Assembly (NCBI RefSeq): GCF_000221045.1
Contig: NC_015856.1
Span: forward strand, 2,810,542-2,874,541
Direction of reading: 5' to 3'
Length of the DNA stretch: 64,000 nucleotides
Origin: Collimonas fungivorans Ter331
GTDB lineage: Bacteria > Pseudomonadota > Gammaproteobacteria > Burkholderiales > Burkholderiaceae_D
This document shows positions 56,066 through 64,000 of this stretch, piece by piece; position 1 is the first letter of the stretch; each line of letters opens with the position of its first letter. A model generated the notes under the pieces. It saw only the letters and a list, made by a program, of their open reading frames with translations, had not been told where the DNA came from and ran no database searches. The position numbers were made by a program, and so were the translations under genes.

Positions 56066-56977
56066 ATGTACTCAACCACTGACCTCCAGCTTTTCATCCA
56101 CACCGCCGATCTCGGCAGCCTGTCGAATGCAGCGCGCCAGCTCGACCTGCTGCCGGCCACCGCCAGCGCCAGCCTGAAGCGGCTGGAGCAGCAGCTCAAC
56201 ACCAGGCTGTTCGTGCGCTCGACCCGCAGCATGCGGCTGACGCCGGAGGGAACCTTGTTCCTGGAATACAGCCGGCAGGCGCTGGCCCTGCTGCAGGAAG
56301 GCCAGGCCCTGCTCACCGCCGGCGGTCCCGTGAGCGGCCATCTGCGGTTGTCGATGCCGTCCGATGTCGGCCGCAACGTGCTGCTGCCCTGGCTCGACGC
56401 TTTCCAGGAAAACCATCCGCAGGTCACCCTGTCGCTGCAGTTTTCCGACCGCGTGGTGGACCTGTTCCGCGATCCGGTCGATGTGGCTTTCCGCTACGGT
56501 CCGCTGGACGACTCGACCCTGGTGTCGCAGATACTGGCGCCCAGCCGCCGCGTGGCGGTAGCGGCGCCCTCTTACCTGGCCCGGCACGGCAGGCCGGCCG
56601 CGCCGAAAGACCTGGCAAGTCATAACTGCCTGCTGTATTACCTGCAGCACGGCTTGTTCAACAACTGGCGCTTTTACTCCGGCAAGACCGCGCTCGACGT
56701 CAAGGTGCGCGGCGACCGCATGACCGACGACGCCGCCATCGCCCGCGCCTGGGCCATCGCCGGCATCGGCATCGCTTATAAATCGTGGCTGGACGTGCGG
56801 CAGGACGTGGCCGACGGCCGCCTGGAAATCATCCTGGAACAGTTCGTGGGCGAAGAAACCCCGCTCAGCATGGTGTATCCGCACCGCAGCAGCATGTCGC
56901 CCTCGCTGCGCGCCTTGCTGGCCTTCCTGCGCGCGCAGTTCGCCGCGCTAACGGGGGACCTTAATCCGGCGCCGTGA
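56066..56977 (+). CDS. LysR-type transcriptional regulator
   Basis: A protein of about 303 residues with the LysR helix-turn-helix at the N-terminus (LGSLSNAARQLDLLPATASA, ASLKRLEQQLNTRLFVRSTR) and an effector domain (GHLRLSMPSDVGRNVLLPWL). The ATG at 56066 fits; a TTG two codons before is in frame. Divergent from the reductase gene. Its 3' end overlaps the next LysR gene by 17 bases tail to tail. Ligand unknown. Confidence 0.9.
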   Translation: MYSTTDLQLFIHTADLGSLSNAARQLDLLPATASASLKRLEQQLNTRLFVRSTRSMRLTPEGTLFLEYSRQALALLQEGQALLTAGGPVSGHLRLSMPSDVGRNVLLPWLDAFQENHPQVTLSLQFSDRVVDLFRDPVDVAFRYGPLDDSTLVSQILAPSRRVAVAAPSYLARHGRPAAPKDLASHNCLLYYLQHGLFNNWRFYSGKTALDVKVRGDRMTDDAAIARAWAIAGIGIAYKSWLDVRQDVADGRLEIILEQFVGEETPLSMVYPHRSSMSPSLRALLAFLRAQFAALTGDLNPAP

Positions 56978-57872
56978 ACGATCCGGCGTCGCGGCCGAAA
57001 TGCTCGACCACGAATTCGATGAACGATGTCAGCTTGGGCGTCATCTTGCGGTTGGACGCCACCACGATGTGCATCGGGCGGTGCTCCAGTTCATAGCCGC
57101 TCAGCAGGCGCCGCAGCCGTCCCGCCGCAATTTCCCCGCACAGCAGGGCTTCCGGCTGCATGATGATGCCGATGCCGTTGAGGGCCGCGGTGCGCAGGGC
57201 CAGGCCGTTGTTGGCGCGGAAGTTGCCGTGCACTTCTATCTCCTGCTCGACGCCGTCCCTGGAAAAACGCCAGCGGTCGTAATGGTTGCCGTGGACGAAG
57301 CTCATGCAATTGTGGCCGCGCAATTGCTGCGGAGTCTGCGGCGTGCCGCAACGCGCCAGGTATTCCGGCGCCGCGCACACCAGCGCCCGGTACGGCTGCA
57401 AAGGCCGCGCCACCAGGGTCGAATCGGGCAGCGCGCCGATCCGGATCGCCACCTCGAAACCCTCCTCCACCAGGTCGACTACGCGGTCATTCAGGGACAG
57501 GTCGAGTTCGACATCCGGATAACGCTCCAGGTAGGCGCGCACCACGGCGCTCAGCATCTGGCCGCCGAAGGTGGCAGGCGCGGTCACCCGCAATACGCCG
57601 CGCGGCAGCAGCTGCATTTGCTTGACCGAAGCGTCGGCCGCCTCGATTTCCAGCAAGGCCTGCTTGCAGCGTTCAAAGTACAACTGGCCGATCTCGGTCA
57701 GACTTTGGCGGCGTGTAGTTCGGTTTAGCAAACGCACGCCGAGCTGCTCTTCCAGCTGGCGCACGTGCTTGCCCACCATTGTGGGCGAAATCCGGGCTTC
57801 TTCCGCTGCCGCGGAAAAACCGCCCTTTTCGACCACACGGACGAAAATCTGCATACTGGTCAATCTGTCCAT
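56961..57872 (-). CDS. LysR-type transcriptional regulator
   Basis: A 303-residue regulator with the standard start (GGFSAAAEEARISPTMVGKH, VRQLEEQLGVRLLNRTTRRQ) and effector part (GVLRVTAPATFGGQMLSAVV). Convergent overlap with the preceding LysR gene and divergent from the SDR gene, which lies 122 bases away and is its likely target. Confidence 0.9.
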   Translation of the reverse strand: MDRLTSMQIFVRVVEKGGFSAAAEEARISPTMVGKHVRQLEEQLGVRLLNRTTRRQSLTEIGQLYFERCKQALLEIEAADASVKQMQLLPRGVLRVTAPATFGGQMLSAVVRAYLERYPDVELDLSLNDRVVDLVEEGFEVAIRIGALPDSTLVARPLQPYRALVCAAPEYLARCGTPQTPQQLRGHNCMSFVHGNHYDRWRFSRDGVEQEIEVHGNFRANNGLALRTAALNGIGIIMQPEALLCGEIAAGRLRRLLSGYELEHRPMHIVVASNRKMTPKLTSFIEFVVEHFGRDAGSFTAPD

Positions 57873-57994
57873 AAATTCGATTAAACACTATTGGTTTCAA
57901 GTTATAGGAATAGTACGCCATTTATCCACCATGAAGAAGCAATCATAATGTAAGCCTGATTCCCTTACCTCTCTCGTTTTTTACGGAGCACAAC

Positions 57995-58597
57995 ATGAAA
58001 ATAGCAGTCATCGGCGCCACAGGCACCATCGGCAAGGCAGTCGTCAAGCAGCTGGCGAGCCGCCATGAAATCATCGAGGTCGGCAACAGCAGCGGCCAGT
58101 ACCAGGTCGACATCACCGACATCCGCAGCGTCGAAGCCTTGTTCGCAAAAATCGGCAAGATCGATGCGATCGTCTCGACCGCCGGCAAGCTGCATTTCGG
58201 CCCGCTGCAGGAACTGACGCCGGAAAAATTCGAAATCGGCCTGCGCGACAAGCTGATGGGCCAGATTAACCTGGCGCTGGTGGCGCAGCACCACCTGAAC
58301 GACGGCGGCTCGATCACGCTCACCAGCGGCATTCTCAGCGACGAACCGATCCTGCAAGGCGTCAACGCCAGCACCGTCAACGCAGCGCTGGACGGTTTTG
58401 TGCGCGCCGCCGCGATCGAACTCAAGCGCGGCATCCGCATCAATGTCGTCAATCCGACCGTGCTGGAAGAGTCGCTGGAGGTCTACGGCCCGTTCTTCTA
58501 TGGTTTCGAGGCGGCGCCCGCGAGCCGCGTCGCCCAGGCTTACAGCCGCAGCGTCGAAGGTGCACAGACCGGCCGCGTATACCGGGTCTGGCAATAA
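57995..58597 (+). CDS. Short-chain dehydrogenase/reductase lacking the usual Tyr-Lys pair
   Basis: A 200-residue SDR. The NAD(P) loop is GATGTIGKAVVKQLASRHEI, an NAG-like motif is VSTAGKLHFGPL, and the active-site Ser is in TLTSGILSD (about 111). At the usual YxxxK place the sequence reads GVNASTVNAALDGF, putting Asn at the Tyr position (about 124) and Val at the Lys position (about 128). It resembles the small SDR group annotated PRK07578. Enzyme activity is doubtful or uses other residues. Good GGAG ribosome site. Divergent from the LysR gene. Confidence 0.82.
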   Translation: MKIAVIGATGTIGKAVVKQLASRHEIIEVGNSSGQYQVDITDIRSVEALFAKIGKIDAIVSTAGKLHFGPLQELTPEKFEIGLRDKLMGQINLALVAQHHLNDGGSITLTSGILSDEPILQGVNASTVNAALDGFVRAAAIELKRGIRINVVNPTVLEESLEVYGPFFYGFEAAPASRVAQAYSRSVEGAQTGRVYRVWQ

Positions 58598-58705
58598 AAA
58601 TTTCCTGGAACGCCGGATAGTTTTTATCAGAATTTTGCCATCGCGATGAATTAAGATTGGTCGTAGCAGTATTACGGCCAATCCACATCTTCAAGAGGCA
58701 ACGTC

Positions 58706-59908
58706 ATGGTGAATGTAGTCAGGCGCATCCAGGAATACAACGCAGGCCGCGATCCGCAGCGCCTGCAGCTGAAATACGACAGCATTCGCAGCGATCCGTT
58801 TACCTTCCTGCGCGGGACCTGCCACCTGTTCTATGAACGCCTGCCGCAGACCGGCCTGATGCGGACGGCGCCGCTGGCCTGGGTTTGCGGCGACCTGCAC
58901 CTGGAAAATTTCGGCAGCTACAAGGGCGACAACCGGCTGGTGTATTTTGACCTCAACGATTTCGACGAATCGGCGCTGGCGCCGGTCAGTTGGGAGCTGG
59001 TGCGCTTGCTGACCAGCGTGCTGATTGCCGCCGACGGCTCGCCGCACGGCGCCGACGGCAGCCAGCTGCTGTGCCGCAGTTTCATCGACGCCTACGGCGT
59101 CGCGCTGGCTGCCGGCAAGGCCCGCTGGATCGAACGCGACCTGGCGCAAGGCATGGTCGGCGACTTGCTGAACGGCTTGCGCGGCCGCCAGCGCGTGGGC
59201 TTCCTGAATAACCGCACGGTGCGCAAAGGCAAGCGGCGCACGCTGCGCGTGGATGGCAAGAAAGCACTGCCGGTGACCGACAAGCAGCGCGCCAAGGTCA
59301 CCGCATTCATGAAGCGCTTCGCCGCCGAACAACCCAATCCCGATTTCTACAAGGTGCTCGATGTAGCGCGCCGCATTGCCGGCACCGGCAGCCTCGGCGT
59401 CGACCGCTACGTCATCCTGGTGCACGGCAAGGGTTCGCCGGACGGCAACTACCTGCTTGACCTGAAGCAGGCGCTGCCGTCGTCGCTGGTGCCGCACCTG
59501 AAAGTGGCGCAGCCGAAATGGAACAGCGAGGCAGAGCGCGTGGTGACGGTGGAGCGGCGCTGCCAGGCGGTTTCCATGGCGTTCCTGCAGCCGGTCACGA
59601 TGGGCAAGATCGATTATGTATTGCGCGGGCTGCAGCCAAGCGAAGACCGGGTCTCGCTCAAGCAGCCGCGCCATTCGCTGGCCGAGATCCAGCAAGTCAT
59701 GACGGTCATGGGCAGCCTGGTGGCCTGGTCCCAGCTGCGCAGCGTCGGTCGCCAGGGATCGGCGCTTGCCGATGAACTGATGGTTTTCGGGCAAAGCAAG
59801 AAATGGAAGAGGCAATTGCTGGAGATTGCCCACGGTTGCGCGGCGCAAGTGCGCAAGGATTGGCAGGCCTACAGTAAAGCATATGATGCCGGCGCATTTA
59901 AATTGTAG
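58706..59908 (+). CDS. DUF2252 family protein (kinase-like fold)
   Basis: A 400-residue protein. Family hallmarks: FTFLRGTCHLFYERLPQTGL, WVCGDLHLENFGSYKGDNRL, VYFDLNDFDESALAPVSWEL (an HxD and DFD pair as in aminoglycoside-kinase folds) and YVILVHGKGSPDGNYLLDLK. DUF2252 proteins are widespread and uncharacterised; the kinase-like motifs suggest phosphotransfer on a small molecule or protein. No operon partners. Confidence 0.85.
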   Translation: MVNVVRRIQEYNAGRDPQRLQLKYDSIRSDPFTFLRGTCHLFYERLPQTGLMRTAPLAWVCGDLHLENFGSYKGDNRLVYFDLNDFDESALAPVSWELVRLLTSVLIAADGSPHGADGSQLLCRSFIDAYGVALAAGKARWIERDLAQGMVGDLLNGLRGRQRVGFLNNRTVRKGKRRTLRVDGKKALPVTDKQRAKVTAFMKRFAAEQPNPDFYKVLDVARRIAGTGSLGVDRYVILVHGKGSPDGNYLLDLKQALPSSLVPHLKVAQPKWNSEAERVVTVERRCQAVSMAFLQPVTMGKIDYVLRGLQPSEDRVSLKQPRHSLAEIQQVMTVMGSLVAWSQLRSVGRQGSALADELMVFGQSKKWKRQLLEIAHGCAAQVRKDWQAYSKAYDAGAFKL

Positions 59909-60097
59909 CCGGCATGCTCTTGCCCAGGTGCACATTCGAGCCGCCACGAGGCGCGCATGCCGGGCCTCGGCGCACCTTTGCACAAGCGCTGGCGATGAGG
60001 TAATTGTGCGCTCTGCTGTCCTCTTATCAAGTAATTCAAGGTATCATTCTGATCGCCTGCAACGCGTCGTGCCGCGCAGAACCCCTTGAGAACAATA

Positions 60098-61363
60098 GTG
60101 ATACAGCAGCAGACACAGAAACAAATCGTGGTTATCGGCGGCGGCGTGATGGGAGTCTGCAGCGCTTATTTTCTGGCCGAAGCCGGGCATCAGGTTGCCG
60201 TAGTCGAACAACGCAGCAACGTCGCGGAGCAGTCGACGCTCGGCAATTCCGGCATCCTGTCGGCCGGCGCGGCGCTGCCGTGGGCCGTGCCCGGCATGCG
60301 CCGCAAGATCCTGGCCGGCATGTTCAACCAGGAAGCGCCGAACGTGCTCAACGCCCGCTTCGATCCCACGCTGTGGCGCTGGATGCGGCGCTGGATGGCC
60401 GAATCCGAAATCCAGCGGTTTCGCTCCCATACCCACCAGATGCAAAGACTGGCCTCTTACAGCCAGGACCTGCTGGAACAGATACAACAGCATTTCCAGC
60501 TCGACTTTGAGCAGAGCCCCGGCTTGCTGCGCCTGTTTCGCAGCGAAGCGGAACTGGCGGCGCTGGCTCCTACCCGTGAATTGCTGACCGAATGCGGCGT
60601 GGCGCACCAGTTGCTCGACGAAGCTGGCGCGCGCCTGCAGGAACCGGCCCTGGCCAGCGCCGGCAAGCTGGCCGGCGGGTTGTATTTCCCGGACCTCGGT
60701 TCCGGCAATTGCACCTTGTTCACCAAACAGCTGAAAGCCATCCTGCAGGGACTGGGAGTCCAGTTTCATTTCGACAGCAAGGTCTCCGCCATCGTGCCGC
60801 AAGGCGCGCAAGTCGCCTTGCACATAGACGGCAACGTGCTGCTGGCCGACGCCGTGGTATGCGCCACCGGCGGCGCCAGCGCTCAGCTGCTGAAACCGCT
60901 CGGCCTGCGCCTGCCGCTGCACGCGATCAAGACCTATACCGCCACCGCCACCGTAAAAAACTATGAGGTTGCGCCGCGGATGGCGATGCTGGACGGCAGT
61001 TACCAGGTCACCATGGCGCGCATCGGCGACCGCATCCGGCTGGCGGGAATTGCCGAGTTCGGCGCCCAGGACATGACGTTCGACGACAAGGCCATGCGTA
61101 CGCTGCTGAAAGTGGCGCACGACTGGTTTCCCGACGCCGCCAATTTCAACAGCGCCAGTTTCTGGTGCGGCCACACGCCGATGCTGGCCGACGAAGTGCC
61201 GCTGGTCGGCCACACCGGCGCCAGCAACGTGTTTGTCAATATCGGCCACGGCGGTTCCGGCTGGAGCATGGCGTTGGGCGCCGCCAAGGTGCTGGCCGAC
61301 CAGGTCGACGGCCGGGCGCCCGAGATTGACCTGGACGGCTTGACAGTCGCCCGCTATCGCTGA
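60098..61363 (+). CDS. dadA: FAD-dependent D-amino-acid dehydrogenase DadA-like
   Basis: A protein of about 421 residues. The N-terminal FAD fold is IVVIGGGVMGVCSAYFLAEA; STLGNSGILSAGAALPWAVP and SFWCGHTPMLADEVPLVGHT follow, and VFVNIGHGGSGWSMALGAAK closes the flavin site. These fit the DadA branch of the glycine-oxidase family, which oxidises D-amino acids and feeds electrons to the respiratory chain. The start is uncertain: GTG at 60098 has GAG before it, TTG at 60086 is in frame upstream. Confidence 0.87.
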   Translation: MIQQQTQKQIVVIGGGVMGVCSAYFLAEAGHQVAVVEQRSNVAEQSTLGNSGILSAGAALPWAVPGMRRKILAGMFNQEAPNVLNARFDPTLWRWMRRWMAESEIQRFRSHTHQMQRLASYSQDLLEQIQQHFQLDFEQSPGLLRLFRSEAELAALAPTRELLTECGVAHQLLDEAGARLQEPALASAGKLAGGLYFPDLGSGNCTLFTKQLKAILQGLGVQFHFDSKVSAIVPQGAQVALHIDGNVLLADAVVCATGGASAQLLKPLGLRLPLHAIKTYTATATVKNYEVAPRMAMLDGSYQVTMARIGDRIRLAGIAEFGAQDMTFDDKAMRTLLKVAHDWFPDAANFNSASFWCGHTPMLADEVPLVGHTGASNVFVNIGHGGSGWSMALGAAKVLADQVDGRAPEIDLDGLTVARYR

Positions 61364-61440
61364 CAACAACGGCAGACCGAGGCCGGCCCTCCTTTTGCGA
61401 TATGCTGGGAACCCTGGCTCCCGCTAACGGACAACACACC

Positions 61441-62946
61441 ATGAGCGCCATCTATCCCGTTGCCGAAATCCGCAGCATCGAACAGGCAGCCTTGCGCGCG
61501 CTGCCGCCTTACAGCCTGATGCAGCGCGCCGGCCAGGCGGCGGCGCAAGCCGCTTTACGCATCCTCCCTGGCCCGCCCCACACCTCCGCCATCCTGGTGC
61601 TGGCGGGCCCCGGCAACAACGGCGGCGACGCCCTCGAAGCCGGCGCCGGGCTGGCCAAGGCCGGCGCCGAAGTGGTGGTGCTGCTCAAGGCCGTCCCCTC
61701 GCAACTGCCGGCCGATGCGGCCCAGGCGCTGGCCCGCGCCCAGCGCCACGGCGTGCACCTGATGCCGCCCGAGCAGTTTGCCGAAATCGACAGCAGCCAA
61801 TGGTCCCTGGTGGTAGACGGCTTGTTCGGCATCGGCCTGAGCCGGCCGCTGGACGGCGACTGGCGCAGCCTGGTGCAAGCCGTCAATACGATGGCCTGCC
61901 CGGTGCTGGCGCTGGACCTGCCGAGCGGCCTGGACGCCGACACCGGCGCCGTGGTGGGAGGCGCTGCCGGCATTGCGGTCAAGGCCAGCCATACCGTCAC
62001 CTTCATTGCCGACAAGGCCGGCCTGCATACCGGCGACGGTCCCGATTACGCCGGCAAGGTCGAAGTGGCGACGCTGGCCATCGCCGACAGCCATTTCCCC
62101 GCACCGCACATGTGGCTCAGCCAGCCAGCACTGTTCAGCGAATACCTGCGGCCGCGCCGGCGCAATTCGCACAAGGGCAGTTTCGGCGACGTCGCAGTGA
62201 TAGGAGGCGCCGCCGGAATGGCCGGCGCGCCGATCCTGGCGGCGCGCGCCGCCGCCAAGTGCGGCGCCGGACGGGTGTTTGTCGGCTTCCCGGAAAACCC
62301 GCCGGCCTACGACAGTGCACAACCGGAACTCATGTGCCGCCATGCGGCCGACCTCGATTTTTCCTCGGCGGTGCTGGTGGTCGGCCCCGGCCTCGGCCTA
62401 GCCGATACCGCACTGGACTTGCTGACGCGCGCGCTGGATGCGCTCAGCTGGCTGGTGCTGGACGCCGACGCCCTCAACCTGCTGGCGCGTCAGCCGCAAC
62501 TGCAAGCGCGAGCGGCGCAACGCCAGCATGCCGTGCTGATGACGCCGCATCCCCTGGAAGCCGCCCGTCTGCTAGGCGTCAGCACCAGCGAGGTCCAGGC
62601 CGACCGTGTCGCCGCCGCCCGCACCCTGGCCAGCCGTTTCAATGCCGTAGTCGTGCTGAAGGGCGCCGGCAGCATCATCGCCCGCGCCGACGGCGCAGCG
62701 GTGGTCAATTCGACCGGCAACCCCGCCCTCGCCACCGCCGGCAGCGGCGACGTCTTGTCGGGCATTTGCGGCGCCTTGCTGGCGCAGGGCTGGCCGCAGT
62801 GGGAAGCGGCGCTGGCAGCGGTATGGCTGCACGGCCGCGCCGCCGACCAGCTGGTAGCGCAAGGAATCGGCCCGGTCGGCCTGACTGCCAGCGAACTGAT
62901 CCCGGAAGTCAGGCTGGTGTTGAACCAGCTGCTGCAGGAACGCTGA
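61441..62946 (+). CDS. nnr: Bifunctional NAD(P)H-hydrate epimerase/dehydratase
   Basis: A protein of about 501 residues. The N-terminal epimerase (YjeF_N) has VLAGPGNNGGDALEAGAGLA and ALDLPSGLDADTGAVVG. The C-terminal ADP-dependent dehydratase has KGSFGDVAVIGGAAGMAGAP, LMTPHPLEAARLLG and STGNPALATAGSGDVLSGIC. It repairs NADHX and NADPHX formed by heat or side reactions. I chose ATG 61441, which starts the homologous part; an upstream ATG has no ribosome site. The epimerase loop reads GGDA in place of the usual GGDG. Confidence 0.92.
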   Translation: MSAIYPVAEIRSIEQAALRALPPYSLMQRAGQAAAQAALRILPGPPHTSAILVLAGPGNNGGDALEAGAGLAKAGAEVVVLLKAVPSQLPADAAQALARAQRHGVHLMPPEQFAEIDSSQWSLVVDGLFGIGLSRPLDGDWRSLVQAVNTMACPVLALDLPSGLDADTGAVVGGAAGIAVKASHTVTFIADKAGLHTGDGPDYAGKVEVATLAIADSHFPAPHMWLSQPALFSEYLRPRRRNSHKGSFGDVAVIGGAAGMAGAPILAARAAAKCGAGRVFVGFPENPPAYDSAQPELMCRHAADLDFSSAVLVVGPGLGLADTALDLLTRALDALSWLVLDADALNLLARQPQLQARAAQRQHAVLMTPHPLEAARLLGVSTSEVQADRVAAARTLASRFNAVVVLKGAGSIIARADGAAVVNSTGNPALATAGSGDVLSGICGALLAQGWPQWEAALAAVWLHGRAADQLVAQGIGPVGLTASELIPEVRLVLNQLLQER

Positions 62947-62961
62947 CGGCTTGACTCGATA

Positions 62962-63357
62962 TCACGCGCCCCAAGGCACAACCGCCACACCCATCAGTTG
63001 GCGATGGAATGTCATCGCCGGCACAGCCAGCAGCAGGCCCGAGACACAGGCAATCACATCGAACTTCAGCGCCGGGGTAAATGGCTTGTAGCTCTTGCGC
63101 TGGATCACGGAAAACAGATCGATCACGGCGTAAGCCAGGAAAGCGGCAAACAGCAGCGTTGCCTTGGCATGCCCGTTCGCCAGCAAATGCACCAGCGACC
63201 AGATCACCAGACCCAGCGCCGACAGCAAGGCAAACAATCCCTTGTAGCGATTTTCACCGAAAGCATGGACCAATTGCACCTTCAAGGGCGGCACGACGGG
63301 AATCAGATGGAGGCCGAGAAAGAGCAGCAGCCCCAGGCTCAATATTTCCAAGATCAT
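62962..63357 (-). CDS. NnrU-like membrane protein, internally shortened
   Basis: A 131-residue membrane protein. The start (LSLGLLLFLGLHLIPVVPPL; ENRYKGLFALLSALGLVIW) and the later part (LVHLLANGHAKATLLFAAFL, then AYAVIDLFSVIQRK) match the two ends of the NnrU family, whose members are about 190-230 residues. The middle, with two membrane segments, is missing with the frame kept. So it is either a deleted copy or a reduced relative. Convergent with the NAD(P)HX repair gene. Confidence 0.6.
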   Translation of the reverse strand: MILEILSLGLLLFLGLHLIPVVPPLKVQLVHAFGENRYKGLFALLSALGLVIWSLVHLLANGHAKATLLFAAFLAYAVIDLFSVIQRKSYKPFTPALKFDVIACVSGLLLAVPAMTFHRQLMGVAVVPWGA

Positions 63358-63408
63358 TCTCCTTCATGACAATCACTCGGCGGGCATCGCCGCCAGACAG
63401 ATGCAATG

Positions 63409-63443
63409 AAAAATCCCTCGGGGCGTGGCCGCCGCGAGGGATT
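63409..63443 (-). terminator. Rho-independent terminator of the S46 peptidase gene
   Basis: On the minus strand AATCCCTCG pairs with CGAGGGATT around a GC-rich loop, followed by TTTTT and CATT. It lies about 55 bases after the peptidase stop codon. Confidence 0.7.
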
Positions 63444-63498
63444 CATTATAGATACCAATTCACGGACTCCGGCGCAGTTTTACCAGGTCCGCCGGGCT

Positions 63499-64000
63499 TC
63501 AATGCGCCTGGATTTCCTTGACCAGGTCAGCGCCGCCATAGACCTTGCCCAGGGTTTCCAGGATGGCGCCGCTATGCACGGCGATCGAGCGGTTGTCGCG
63601 CGGATCGAACCAGAATGCGCCGCCCAGCGAGTGGATGTTGCCATCGAAAATCAGGCCGACGATTTCACCGTTGCGATTGATCATCGGACTGCCCGAATTG
63701 CCGCCGATGATGTCGTTGGTGGTGGCAAGGTTGTAGCGTTGCGCCAGGTTCAGCTTGCTCTTGGCGGCATGCCAGGAAGCCGGCAAGGCGAACGGATCGG
63801 CGCCAGTGTCACGCTCGAAGGCGCCGCCGATCGTGGTGAACGGCGGGATCTTTTTATCGCCTTCCTGCCAGCCCTTGACTTCACCATATGACAGACGCAA
63901 AGTGAAGGTCGCATCCGGGTAAGCGCTGGTGCCTTGCTCGGCAAAACGGGCCTGTGCGATCAGCTCGGAATTCTTCTGCTGCACGGAATCCACTTCTTTT
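63499..64000 (-). CDS. S46 family peptidase (dipeptidyl-peptidase 7-like), 5' part outside window
   Basis: The frame is open to the window edge and gives about 166 C-terminal residues of a family of roughly 700. It carries TNDIIGGNSGSPMINRNGEI with the catalytic Ser, and IFDGNIHSLGGAFWFDPRDN, the conserved C-terminal part of DPP7/DPP11 enzymes. These periplasmic peptidases clip dipeptides from peptide N-termini. The catalytic His and Asp lie in the missing part. Confidence 0.9.
   Translation of the reverse strand, partial: KEVDSVQQKNSELIAQARFAEQGTSAYPDATFTLRLSYGEVKGWQEGDKKIPPFTTIGGAFERDTGADPFALPASWHAAKSKLNLAQRYNLATTNDIIGGNSGSPMINRNGEIVGLIFDGNIHSLGGAFWFDPRDNRSIAVHSGAILETLGKVYGGADLVKEIQAH

Noticed and set aside
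1-64000. tRNA, rRNA, CRISPR array, phage or intact insertion sequence
   Set aside because: I looked for typical signatures on both strands (repeat-spacer regularity, integrase or transposase motifs, tRNA-like folds) and saw none; a covariance-model search could still find a small RNA.

Overview
This GC-rich, gene-dense window reads as chromosomal DNA of a betaproteobacterium (Burkholderiales), most likely an Oxalobacteraceae member of the Collimonas/Herbaspirillum/Janthinobacterium type. The basis is protein-level family recognition: a DnaJ/CbpM pair, the multi-spanning 'Gcr' recombinase-like protein, a hut pathway with HutF, a one-chain PurL of about 1,330 residues, SelO-MsrB, and a Wsp operon. 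No rRNA, tRNA, CRISPR array, prophage or intact insertion sequence was seen. Most of it is ordinary core and niche genome, with several decayed or internally deleted genes and small palindromic repeats.

Layout. 1-2.4 kb: a C45-type peptidase cut by the window edge, divergent from a GntR regulator with two winged-helix domains, then a remnant of a D-2-hydroxyacid dehydrogenase. 2.0-4.7 kb: a minus-strand stress group (cbpA-cbpM, FMN reductase, OsmC-like protein) and a free-standing HPt protein. 5-6.1 kb: a methyltransferase. 6.3-19.1 kb: signalling block with two Cache-type chemoreceptors on the minus strand and a complete wspABCDEF-wspR operon on the plus strand, which should convert a surface or envelope signal into cyclic-di-GMP. 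19.1-22.9 kb: TonB-dependent siderophore receptor plus PepSY membrane protein behind a Fur-box-like palindrome. 23-27.3 kb: cation-efflux protein, zinc ribbon protein, CHRD lipoprotein, DUF4124-like protein, a divergent patatin with Cys at the nucleophile position, and a secreted chorismate mutase. 27.4-31.1 kb: Gcr-like membrane protein and a phospholipase D/cardiolipin-synthase-like lipoprotein.

31.1-40 kb: histidine utilisation. hutU, a deleted transporter, hutH, hutD, hutI, hutF and hutG run on the minus strand, with hutC divergent. The divergent region holds a good sigma70 promoter overlapped by an inverted repeat that fits a HutC operator. HutF plus HutG means the five-step route through N-formylglutamate. 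40-42.4 kb: an MFS permease translationally coupled to a ferredoxin-NADP reductase. 42.4-45.9 kb: livHMGF without a substrate-binding protein gene. 46-50.5 kb: DUF2239, selO-msrB, a frameshifted yciB, bolA and a parvulin isomerase. 50.7-58.6 kb: purL, a medium-chain reductase divergent from a LysR regulator, and a second LysR regulator divergent from an atypical SDR. 58.7-64 kb: DUF2252, a DadA-like oxidase, the bifunctional NAD(P)HX repair enzyme, a shortened NnrU-family protein and the 3' part of an S46 peptidase.

The most unusual non-genic signal is a pair of large palindromes (13755-13931 and 29591-29754) that share ends and a central core while their arms differ but still pair. They look like members of one small non-autonomous mobile or structured repeat family; one sits inside the wsp operon. 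Short tandem or duplicated units with a 15-base period also occur at three places (wspF 3' end, hutF 3' end, upstream of livH).
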